A stretch of 8,475 nucleotides of DNA from Promethearchaeum sp. (GCA_030611625.1 JAUWPK010000145.1:1-8475); one strand, 5' to 3'. Shown: positions 1 to 5,705, counted from the first letter of the stretch. The notes: a model not told the origin generated them from the sequence alone. Numbers and translations are program-made.

Positions 1-72
1 ATCATCCCAAGCATCATTGCTAAGATGATTACGCTGAAATGCAGCACCGGCTTTTATAATAAACTTACTTAG
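1..72 (+). CDS. Possible C-terminal end of a gene cut by the window edge
   Basis: Reading frame 1 is open from the first base to a TAG at 70-72 and gives 23 residues with no recognisable motif. A hairpin-forming inverted repeat starts two bases after the stop, as expected for a gene end with a terminator. The opposite strand is also open from 78 to 1 (26 residues, no start codon), so strand and reality are uncertain. This stretch is less AT-rich than the DNA just after it, which mildly supports coding. Confidence 0.25.
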   Translation: MIPSIIAKMITLKCSTGFYNKLT

Positions 73-73
73 T

Positions 74-110
74 AATTCACATTAAATCTATTCCGTTTTG
101 AATGTGAATT
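74..110 (+). terminator. Perfect 10-bp inverted repeat, possible terminator hairpin
   Basis: AATTCACATT (74-83) and AATGTGAATT (101-110) are exact reverse complements separated by 17 bases. A T-rich stretch follows, including a run of seven T near 130. The position directly after the stop at 72 fits a transcription terminator. An operator-like palindrome or the end of a mobile element are alternatives. Confidence 0.4.
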
Positions 111-199
111 TATTATTTTAAATTACAGTTTTTTTAGGAATAATTAAGTCATGAATAAATGAGAAAATAACAGAATAGCAAAAATTGGAGGTAATTCAT

Positions 200-241
200 A
201 TGCAATCAAAAGAAACAGGTAAGATTGAGGAGATTCGTTAA
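200..241 (+). CDS. 13-residue mini-ORF with strong ribosome binding site
   Basis: ATG at 200 is preceded by GGAGGT (187-192) at an ideal 7-base spacing and is followed by 12 more codons and TAA. The peptide reads MQSKETGKIEEIR. Such a good translation start before so short a frame suggests either the broken beginning of a larger gene, for example the original start of an intron-encoded protein, or a leader peptide. The downstream sequence (242-305) is not clearly coding. No function can be assigned. Confidence 0.25.
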   Translation: MQSKETGKIEEIR

Positions 242-362
242 TAGAACCGATCTAGTGATAGAAGTATAATGGAAATAACTACGGCGAAAGCCAGCTGACT
301 TTCAATTGGTCTACAGATGGAGATGCCTTTGGAAAATTTTAAGGAAATGTGGAGGTTGGACA

Positions 363-521
363 ATGCAACGCATTGAACTGAGCATGGAACTAACTGATCA
401 AGGACTGGAAAATGAATGGAAATCCATTAATTGGAAGAAAATTGAGAAGTTTGTCAAAAGGATCCAAGGACGAATCTTTCTCGCCACCGAGAATAGAAAT
501 TTTAATATTCTCCCCAAGTAG
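363..521 (+). pseudogene. Group II intron maturase fragment, N-terminal RT domain (intron C)
   Basis: The start at ATG 363 has GGAGG at 351-355, seven bases upstream, and is better supported than ATG 306. Of 52 residues, the middle part (WKSINWKKIEKFVKRIQGRI) is the signature of the N-terminal domain of chloroplast-like group II intron reverse transcriptases, normally the first 60 residues of a protein of over 400. After about residue 46 it runs into the 3' end region of the same kind of ORF but in another frame (compare attctccccaagtag at 507-521 with the end of the intron B protein). A large internal deletion has therefore removed the RT palm, thumb and maturase domains. It is non-functional. 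Confidence 0.75.
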
Positions 522-614
522 CTGATGGGAGATTAAAACCTATTATCATCCTAATGAAAGAATATGGAAGGATGGACTGGCGACATTATCGGTGCAGTGG
601 GCTCGAGCGCAATG
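507..614 (+). repeat. Left arm of an inverted repeat (intron 3' tail, copy C)
   Basis: These 108 bases match the reverse complement of 1776-1885 with roughly 85% identity and a couple of small gaps. They include the conserved blocks GGATGGACTGGCGACA and GGCTCGAGCGCAATG. Both arms are the maturase-end, domain IV 3' strand and domain V start of related group II introns. Together they bracket the coiled-coil gene and intron D, so recombination between them could invert 615-1775. Confidence 0.8.
605..614 (+). ncRNA. First strand of domain V of intron C, interrupted
   Basis: GAGCGCAATG is identical to the first ten bases of the complete domain V of intron B (1785-1776) and contains the AGC catalytic triad. 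The GAAA-capped remainder of domain V is missing, and GTGCG of intron D follows immediately. The last six bases, GCAATG, serve as the probable IBS1 for intron D. Confidence 0.7.
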
Positions 615-1230
615 GTGCGACGTGCAAAGCTGTATGATTGAATGCAAGACGATAGAAATCTATTAACTTGCTCTATTGGTGACGTAGTAAGGCTACTCAG
701 ACGTGCGTGTTTGGTAACGAACGGGTGCGAAGCTCTGAGGACAATGTACTCTCTACGATAAACACATGTCGGAAAAGAGGCTAGCCTAGAACTCTATGGT
801 AAATGAAAATAAACTGGTGCTTAAACCTCGTTATCGAGCCATGGTGAAAAGTGTTGAAACACCATGCTAAAAAGCATAGTTGTTGGTGAAATATACTCAT
901 TGCTTATATTTCAGTCACTCCATAAAACAACCGGGGAATAGCCAGTACCTAAGGAGTTTGATGAAAGTCAATTTTACGGAACACGGTAAGTCCTATTGGT
1001 TCCGATTGCGGTAAGTTCCTTTGTTTCCAATATCGGTACGAATCGAGCAATCGAGAAGAATGACCAAGAGGATATAGGATGAGGGAAAAAGCGAATGCCT
1101 TCTTGTAATCAGAAGGATAGAGGTGATAAATACTCAACTTTAAAGAGTGCAGACTTCCCATGCTGGTCTGAACAATGTAGGGGTAACTTTTATTGCTCAA
1201 AAAGATGATGAAGGCTCCAAATTAGTAATT
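615..1230 (+). mobile_element. Group II intron D, 5' part (domains I-III, start of IV), chloroplast-like
   Basis: The segment opens with the bacterial/archaeal group II 5' consensus GTGCG (615-619). It then shows chloroplast-like class landmarks: an EBS1 hairpin (888-912), the stretch ACGGAACACGGTAAGTCC (975-992), GGATGAGGGAAAAAGCGAATGCC (about 1077-1099, the end of domain I), a small hairpin CCTTCT/AGAAGG (1098-1116), and GCAGACTTCCCATGCTGGTCT (about 1149-1169). The usual AAAAGATGATGAAGGCTCC block of the domain IV entrance follows (about 1199-1217). No maturase, domain V or domain VI follows, so D ends in domain IV. The right boundary is approximate. It appears to have inserted into domain V of intron C. 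It cannot splice unless a 3' half is supplied in trans. Confidence 0.75.
888..912 (+). ncRNA. EBS1 stem-loop of intron D
   Basis: GAAATATA (888-895) and TATATTTC (905-912) form a perfect 8-bp stem with a 9-base loop CTCATTGCT. CATTGC in the loop (898-903) is exactly complementary to GCAATG (609-614), the six bases before the intron start. That is how exon-binding site 1 recognises its target in group II introns. A possible EBS2 is TCGAGCC (834-840) against GGCTCGA (600-606). It lies a little further upstream than usual and may be part of a local hairpin. Confidence 0.75.
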
Positions 1231-1236
1231 AAAGCC

Positions 1237-1611
1237 ATGAGTGATCGATCTGAAAAAAACACTGGGTTAATGAGGGATATTTTGAGATCCATATTGGATA
1301 AAATGAATGAAGTGAATGGCAAAATGGTTATAATGGATGGTAAAATGGATGTAATAGATGGCAAAATGGATGAAGTAAAACAATTAATAATAGATTATAC
1401 AGAACCAATTGAGCAAATTCTTGGGAAGGTTGATAATCTTGAAGGATTTTTAAAAGAAAAACTATCATCAGATTTTGAAAAAATAAGATATATCTGGGAA
1501 GAATTTTCTGCAGGTAAGATTAAAAGAAGAGATCTAATCAAGGAATGTATTAAAATTCTCGGTAGAAAATTCATTGGATTGTTTATTTCCAACTTGGCTT
1601 TCAAGATTTAA
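1237..1611 (+). CDS. Small coiled-coil protein of unknown function
   Basis: A 124-residue frame follows intron D. Residues about 10-50 form a strong coiled coil that contains three near-identical heptads (NGKMVIM, DGKMDVI, DGKMDEV). A second helical part ends in an amphipathic, basic C-terminus (GRKFIGLFISNLAFKI). ATG 1237 was chosen because the frame upstream (from 1147) is translated intron sequence. ATG 1270 is an alternative, and neither has a Shine-Dalgarno site. The protein may be the C-terminal piece of a larger gene cut by the intron, an independent small gene, or cargo within domain IV. I do not recognise a family. Confidence 0.55.
   Translation: MSDRSEKNTGLMRDILRSILDKMNEVNGKMVIMDGKMDVIDGKMDEVKQLIIDYTEPIEQILGKVDNLEGFLKEKLSSDFEKIRYIWEEFSAGKIKRRDLIKECIKILGRKFIGLFISNLAFKI
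1315..1377 (+). repeat. Three 21-bp tandem repeats encoding coiled-coil heptads
   Basis: Units at 1315-1335, 1336-1356 and 1357-1377 each start with (a/g)atgg(c/t)aaaatgg. They differ at only a few positions and keep the reading frame, so each unit encodes exactly one heptad. This points to recent slippage expansion of the coiled coil. Confidence 0.8.
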
Positions 1612-1710
1612 TTTACCACTAATACATTTAACAACATCTTTTTTTCGCAGTTTCACGGGCTTTAGCAAATTCTTCCTGCAATACCCAACTATTTCATCAC
1701 TATTTTTCTT
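1612..1710. other. Spacer: 3' flank of intron B
   Basis: On the - strand this is the DNA directly after the 3' splice site of intron B, so it should derive from the gene or spacer that B once interrupted. It is open in one - strand frame through to 1534, overlapping the coiled-coil gene. Another frame gives 21 residues ending in KKRCC at 1628. Neither is convincing as a gene. It is less AT-rich than the right half of the window. Confidence 0.4.
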
Positions 1711-1785
1711 GTCGGGTAGGTCGGGATCATTGCTGATCCTTTCCCCCCTAGGAACACAACGTGAAACTTTCGCTTCATTGCGCTC
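1711..1785 (-). ncRNA. Domains V and VI of intron B
   Basis: Domain V is 1785-1752: 34 bases, with a 10-bp lower stem (GAGCGCAATG with CGTTGTGTTC, including G-U pairs), a two-base CA bulge, a 4-bp upper stem and a GAAA tetraloop. The AGC triad is at 1784-1782. Domain VI contains GGATCA-GCAA-TGATCC and a basal GGG/CCC stem. A bulged A at 1717, seven bases from the 3' end at 1711, is the expected branch point for lariat formation. Confidence 0.9.
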
Positions 1786-1885
1786 GAGCCCGCTGCACCG
1801 ATACTGTCGCCAGTCCATCCTTCCAGAATCTTTCATTAAAATGATAATAGATATTTGTTCTCCCATCATGCTACTTGGGGAGAAT
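1776..1885 (-). repeat. Right arm of the inverted repeat (intron 3' tail, copy B)
   Basis: This is the counterpart of 507-614 in opposite orientation, about 85% identical by eye. Past 1776 the B copy continues into an intact domain V, whereas the C copy continues into intron D. B therefore shows the uninterrupted version of the site that intron D occupies. Confidence 0.8.
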
Positions 1886-2479
1886 TATTACATTCAGGCT
1901 TTGATTCCCACAATTTTCTGTATCTTGGGTTCATAGGGCTTCTATCCCCTACTTGCCAGTAATACTTCAATCTTTTGATGTCCCTAAAATCGAGCTTTTC
2001 CCAATATTCTCCAGTAAGACGCCATTTATTACCCCTTTGAAGCGAGAAATAGTTCTTCATAATCCATCGTTTACCCTTATTCGGATGTCGTCGAGTGCAC
2101 CATTTCCAAATCCATCGAAAAACTATACTATCTAAATGTGAAAATGTTTTCCAAGAACGACAATATCGAAAATATATACCCCAACCTTTGATGATTGAAT
2201 TAATTCTGTAAATTAAACCATCGGTTTTCACTTGTTTATTCTTCATAATTATATTCTTAATGGTTTTCCCAACTCGTTTAATACTTTTCTTAGATGGGAT
2301 CACCCGTAGGTATGAATTTGGATATTGAACAAAATGAAAGCCGAGAAAATCGAAACCCGATGACCTAGATACAATATGGGTTTTAGATTCGTTAAATTGG
2401 AGACCAATTTTGTGAAAATAGAGTTGCATATTCTTGTGTATCTTGGATAGAATCGGTTTTGATTTTGAAATCACAACGA
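1866..2479 (-). pseudogene. Group II intron B maturase, C-terminal part, cut at YADD
   Basis: About 203 residues remain of a protein normally over 400. From the N-terminus: a stretch that follows YADD in intact RTs (VVISKSK), the RT7 motif FDFLGFHF at about 41-48, the thumb, and the maturase X domain (YRINSIIKGWGIYFRY at 89-104, WKWCTRRHPNKGKRW at 123-137). The tail NPRYRKLWESK normally precedes an HNH endonuclease, which is absent. The frame stays open to the junction with intron A. GTG 2474 is only the first possible start and is not a biological one. The fingers and palm, including the catalytic aspartates, are missing, so there is no RT activity. The RNA-binding X domain looks intact. Confidence 0.85.
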
Positions 2480-2554
2480 GTCGGGTAGATCGGGATCATT
2501 GCTGATTCTTTCCCCCCTAAGAACGGAACGTGCCTTTTTCAATGCATTCCGCTC
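2480..2554 (-). ncRNA. Domains V and VI of intron A
   Basis: Domain V is 2554-2521: 34 bases, GAGCGGAATG paired with CGTTCCGTTC, a CA bulge, upper stem CATT/AAGG with a mismatch-tolerant pairing, and a GAAA loop. Domain VI has an ATCA-GCAA-TGAT hairpin, a GGG/CCC base and a bulged A at 2486, seven bases from the 3' end. Compensating changes relative to domain V of intron B (for example GCGC/GTGT against GCGG/CCGT) keep the stem paired, so this was a functional ribozyme domain until recently. Confidence 0.88.
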
Positions 2555-2635
2555 AAGTCTGCTGCACCATAACTGTCACCAGTCCATCTTTCATGCCTAG
2601 CAATCATCAAGATGAAAATAAAGACACATTTGAAT

Positions 2636-3064
2636 TTACATAAGATTAGATTTCTTGCACCATAAATCTCGAAGTTCTGGATTCATTGGACTCATAGAAC
2701 CAACTTTCCATTTATATTTTTTCCTTTTTGTATCTAAGAATTTTACCCTTTTCCAGTGTATGCCTTTCAGTCTCCATCGATTACCGAATTCTAAGGTGAA
2801 ATATTTGCTCGCAATCCACGTTTTTTGTTTATTCGGATGTCGTCTCATACACCATTTCCATTCCCATCTAAACAATACGTTATCGAGCGTAGAGAATGAC
2901 CAATGTGCACTACAATATCGATAATACATAGACCAACCTCGTATTATTTGATTCATCCGATATACAATTGCATCAGTTTTTGCTTGCATATTCCTATCCA
3001 ATATTTCCTTAATACTTCCCTTAACCTTCCTTAAACTTGATTTAGATGGAGTAATTTTCAAATA
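2636..3064 (-). pseudogene. Group II intron A maturase, C-terminal fragment
   Basis: About 142 residues remain. Homology begins at YLKITPSKSS, the segment just after the RT7 motif, and covers the thumb and maturase X domain (YRMNQIIRGWSMYYRYC at about 34-50, WKWCMRRHPNKQKTW at 68-82), ending near NPELRDLWCKK. The layout matches the intron B protein but with many substitutions. TTG 3061 is a chance start. A stop lies just upstream at 3067-3065, beyond the truncation point. The RT domain is gone and no endonuclease domain is present. Confidence 0.85.
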
Positions 3065-3679
3065 TTAGTAATTCTAAGTTACATCATTAGACAAACTGTT
3101 TCTGTCTGGATTTTTATAGTTGGAATTATAATTATCATAGGGCTTCTTAGCTTATTTGTATTAAATGAAAGAAATTATAAAAGAACAAAAAAAAATTTAA
3201 AATTTATGAGAAAAATTGGGGCAAGTAATATTCAACTAAGTATTATGAATGGATTCACCATACTATTCTTTACTGAAAATCTATTAATATCATTAATTAT
3301 TCCTTTTTCATGTTTTTTTATTTTAGTCGCTACTAGATCTATTTTGAAAACAATTCATGATATTGAGGGATATCTAGAAAGAAATCCTTTTTTAAAATTT
3401 CATCCCAATTTAAATATTAGTTCCATTCTAACTTTAGAACCTATTCGTTATAATCTTAAAAAATTAAGAACCAAATTGAATAATAATGCTTGGGGTTTAA
3501 TTTCAACTGTCCTATTTTCCATTATTATATCTATAATATTGATTTCTAATCCCACTTTAATTAATTTCAAAATATTTTTAATGATTTTAGCAATAATTGC
3601 ATTTTATTCCATTTTTCCTTTGTATTTTTTTATCCAAAACAGAAAAATGTTGAACTTTTTTATTCAAATTAGTGCATAA
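3062..3679 (+). pseudogene. 5'-truncated membrane permease, FtsX-like C-terminal half
   Basis: The frame is open from the intron junction (3062) to TAA 3677-3679, giving 205 residues. ATG 3206 is internal. It shows a membrane helix at about 14-34, then a cytoplasmic coupling segment with RKIGASNIQLSIMNGF at 50-65. That resembles the ERxREIGxLRAxGAS...Q element of FtsX/MacB-type ABC permeases. Further hydrophobic segments are at 64-92, 144-162 and 168-191. The N-terminal half and any ATPase partner are missing, so the gene was probably destroyed by the rearrangement that brought in intron A. The family assignment is moderate; a generic polytopic membrane protein is the alternative. Confidence 0.5.
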
Positions 3680-3688
3680 TAGCAAAAT

Positions 3689-3928
3689 ATGTATGAAATC
3701 TCTCGAGAACTTTCAAGGAAATATAAAATCTTTTTTAAAATTCAAAGATGTGAAGATGAAAGCTTTGGCAAACGATTCCGTCAAATTATTTTCTTTAATC
3801 TAATATTATCAAAAATATCCATACAAATGGCAATTATTCAATATTTTATTTTGATTTCCTTTGGTTTTGAGAAAAAAAAAAACCTTATGTTGATTTTACT
3901 CAATAGATTTTTTAGTAGTAAAGTGTAA
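3689..3928 (+). pseudogene. Probable in-frame continuation of the permease, or small ORF
   Basis: 79 residues lie in the same frame as the permease fragment, separated only by TAA TAG (3677-3682) and two codons. The sequence is basic and hydrophobic, with one possible membrane segment near residues 45-60 (AIIQYFILISFGF). No Shine-Dalgarno site precedes ATG 3689. The shared frame and close spacing suggest that it is the decayed tail of the same gene. A separate small membrane protein cannot be excluded. Confidence 0.35.
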
Positions 3929-3940
3929 TTTTTATGCAAG

Positions 3941-4939
3941 ATGGAATATCAGCTTGATGAACCCACTTGTAATATTTTAACCAACCAAGTGGGTATTGCA
4001 TTAGGATTAGTCAATTCCAATAATAGTTATTTATGGGAACTGGGGCATTATTATGCTGATCTAATTATTTCACGCGTTATGATGATAAAATTACATGAAA
4101 AACAATCAACAAAAGGCAACAAAGATTTAAAAAATCAAATTCCAATTGATAGAATGAAATTTCCTGCATTAATTAAGAACTTCAAAAAAGAATTTCCAGA
4201 TATCAAAATCCTTGATAAGCAGATAACAGAACAACATGAAAAGGTACGAAATTTCTTTCAACATCGTATAGATCAAACTTATCAGATGATTCATAAAGAA
4301 TATGCCCGATTTTATGTCGAAATTGCCCAAAATTTTCTTGAATTATGCGGAATTTCAAAGAAAATGTATTATGAAATAAAATGTCAAGAATATGCAATAA
4401 ATCCATTTCAAGACCATTCCATTGTTAAAACATTAAAAATCATTACTAAATGTTGCATCGAGCATAAATGGGGTTTATTATTTCAACAACTTGGTGTAAA
4501 TGAAAATCTACAAGAGTTGAGAAAATATTTTGAAATTGAATGGCACATATTTCTGAAATACTATGAATTGAAAGATATTTCTATGAACCTGAATTTCTTT
4601 AAAGACCATTTTTCAATAACCGTATTTTATAAAGAGGAAAAATTAGAATTTTATGAAAAAGATGAGTTGTCTTATCCTCTCTTCTTTCGGTTCTTTAAAA
4701 AACTGTTCTTCAAATTTCTTCTCACACATCAACCAGAAACTCCAAGTCAAATTCTACAAGGAATGGCCGAAGAGGAGTTACGAAAAATAATAGGAATGAA
4801 TATTAAGATGTTTCTGTCTAAGAAAGATATTGATGAAGTACTCAAAGAAATTTATATCAAAGAAATGGAAAGAAAAAAAAAAACACTAGAAGAGATGGAA
4901 AGAAATAAAGAAAATTTGAAAATTAAAAAAATAAAATAA
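3941..4939 (+). CDS. HEPN-domain-like protein (putative ribonuclease), 332 aa
   Basis: The protein is all-helical and soluble, with no signal peptide. The N-terminal 135 residues fit a HEPN fold: a helix at about 28-53, then QHEKVRNFFQHR at 98-109. R103-N104-x3-H108 matches the RN-x(3-5)-H catalytic motif of HEPN ribonucleases, and a helix (ARFYVEIAQNFL, 122-133) follows. In known families this motif cuts RNA in toxin-antitoxin, abortive infection and CRISPR effectors. The middle part (about 150-280) is unrecognised. The last 40 residues are a Lys/Glu-rich coiled coil that may mediate oligomerisation. ATG 3941 opens the frame; there is no clear Shine-Dalgarno site. The gene converges with a nuclease-like gene 143 bases away. 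The HEPN call rests on motif and helix layout only. Confidence 0.55.
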   Translation: MEYQLDEPTCNILTNQVGIALGLVNSNNSYLWELGHYYADLIISRVMMIKLHEKQSTKGNKDLKNQIPIDRMKFPALIKNFKKEFPDIKILDKQITEQHEKVRNFFQHRIDQTYQMIHKEYARFYVEIAQNFLELCGISKKMYYEIKCQEYAINPFQDHSIVKTLKIITKCCIEHKWGLLFQQLGVNENLQELRKYFEIEWHIFLKYYELKDISMNLNFFKDHFSITVFYKEEKLEFYEKDELSYPLFFRFFKKLFFKFLLTHQPETPSQILQGMAEEELRKIIGMNIKMFLSKKDIDEVLKEIYIKEMERKKKTLEEMERNKENLKIKKIK

Positions 4940-5082
4940 GAAAAATAATAACTGAATTTTAAGAGAAGGGAATTTTGATTAACATAATAAAAGAAAGAAC
5001 TAATATAGAGATATACAACTAAGATAGATCTAACTTTAATTTAAAGATTAAATAAAACCGAAAAAATTATTTATGACTTTTC
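4940..5082. other. AT-rich convergent intergenic region
   Basis: This lies between the stop codons of two convergent genes. It is strongly AT-rich with short A and T runs that could end transcription from either side. No strong hairpin, coding frame or repeat is visible. Confidence 0.6.
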
Positions 5083-5691
5083 CTAAAACGGAAGATAAAT
5101 CATATTTTCTTTATTTTCCGCAATATAATTTAAAATATCTGCACTTTTTTCCCGCCTATTATAAAATAAATCTCCAACAATTACGAGAATTTCTTTAGTT
5201 AACACCTCTTCCTTCAATATTTTTAACACCTCAAATCTTTTTTTAATATCACTAACAGGTTTTCTTCCGTAATTTTTAAGATCATAATGAAAATACTTAA
5301 ACTCAATACTTATTTCAAAAGGGAGACTATTTTCGCTATCTGCAATTAATAAATCAATATCCCCCCCGTATCGTTTATTTCCTAAAAATTTTAATATTTT
5401 TCCAATCCCTCTGTTCCATTGCTCGTGCAATTTATTAAATTTGAATAGATTCTTTTTTAATTTAAACTCATAATGAATATCTTCACGTTTGACACAATCA
5501 ATTTTGTTAATTATATCAAAAGCTAATTGGGTTCTAAAATCATGTTCATTCCAGATAACAAATGGATAAGTAGATGGATCATATCCTTCAATCTTTATGG
5601 ATTCATTAATTTCAAGACATTTTTTCCTTGTATCTTCATACCATATCAGAAATTCATTTGCAATTTCAATTATTCTCTTTTTTAACATCAT
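5083..5691 (-). CDS. PD-(D/E)XK-like nuclease, 202 aa
   Basis: The residue pattern fits the PD-(D/E)XK restriction-endonuclease fold. A helix carries E49 (NEHDFRTQLAFDI), a strand carries E75, then come GGDIDLLIAD (109-118) with D113 and EISIEFKYF (126-134) with E130 and K132. In this superfamily the D...ExK residues bind metal and cut DNA. The later strand EILVIVGDLF (167-176) fits the core sheet. The length suits a single catalytic domain without a fused helicase, so it could be a solitary restriction-type or defence nuclease. The start is one of two adjacent ATGs, with a TATA-like box only about 16 bases upstream, implying a leaderless mRNA. The exact family is unknown. Confidence 0.6.
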   Translation of the reverse strand: MMLKKRIIEIANEFLIWYEDTRKKCLEINESIKIEGYDPSTYPFVIWNEHDFRTQLAFDIINKIDCVKREDIHYEFKLKKNLFKFNKLHEQWNRGIGKILKFLGNKRYGGDIDLLIADSENSLPFEISIEFKYFHYDLKNYGRKPVSDIKKRFEVLKILKEEVLTKEILVIVGDLFYNRREKSADILNYIAENKENMIYLPF

Positions 5692-5705
5692 AAATTATCT
5701 TTAAT

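Larger units (their letters stand above)
270..614 (+). mobile_element. Group II intron C: 5'-truncated, internally deleted remnant
   Basis: This segment holds the end of a pre-ORF intron region, a maturase start (363), a short piece of the N-terminal RT domain, and then the typical intron 3' tail from the maturase stop region to the first strand of domain V. The tail from 507 onward matches, at about 85% by eye, the equivalent tail of intron B on the other strand (1885-1776). Domain V stops after GAGCGCAATG (605-614), where intron D starts. No domain I for C is visible upstream, so the 5' boundary (about 270) is a guess. The element cannot splice as it stands. Confidence 0.65.
1711..2479 (-). 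mobile_element. Group II intron B, 3' half
   Basis: Read on the - strand, this contains the C-terminal half of a maturase gene (2479-1866), the 3' strand of domain IV, a full domain V and domain VI, and the intron 3' end CTACCCGAC at 1719-1711. Everything before the YADD codons of the RT is absent, because intron A occupies that point and the DNA beyond A is truncated at about 3064. Domain V is canonical and its tail is nearly the same as intron C. B alone cannot splice, but its domains V and VI look intact. Confidence 0.85.
2480..3064 (-). mobile_element. Group II intron A, 3' half, inserted in intron B
   Basis: Read on the - strand: a maturase C-terminal fragment (3064-2636), domain IV tail, domain V and domain VI, ending CTACCCGAC at 2488-2480. 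The next bases, TC GTT GTG ATT, continue the RT frame of intron B as (F)VVI. The insertion point is therefore immediately after the YADD codons. The 5' side is lost at about 3062-3066, where permease coding sequence starts. A is related to but clearly diverged from B. Confidence 0.85.

Noticed and set aside
949..1200. 83-residue ORF on the - strand
   Set aside because: It lies wholly antisense to conserved intron D RNA domains and has no ribosome site or recognisable motif.
1315..1377. Short tandem repeats considered as a CRISPR array
   Set aside because: The units are contiguous with no spacers, keep the reading frame and encode heptads.
1628..1693. Short - strand frame ending in KKRCC, reminiscent of a prenylated Rab-type C-terminus
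   Set aside because: Only 21 residues are open, it does not reach the intron junction, and no GTPase motifs are nearby. Two cysteines at an end are too little evidence.
1534..1869. 111-residue - strand ORF spanning the intron B 3' end
   Set aside because: It starts in intron RNA structure, reads through domains V and VI and overlaps the coiled-coil gene antisense. It is a chance open frame.
1574..1936. 120-residue ORF on the + strand
   Set aside because: It is antisense to domain V-VI and the maturase end of intron B. The intron features on the - strand explain this sequence better.
1953..2135. 60-residue + strand ORF
   Set aside because: It is the antisense shadow of the intron B maturase X domain.
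2655..2924. 89-residue + strand ORF
   Set aside because: It is the antisense shadow of the intron A maturase fragment.
3683..3928. Read-through of TAG as pyrrolysine in the permease frame
   Set aside because: The TAG is directly preceded by an in-frame TAA, so decoding TAG would not restore the frame.
4203..4406. 67-residue - strand ORF
   Set aside because: It lies inside the HEPN-like gene, antisense, with no independent signals.
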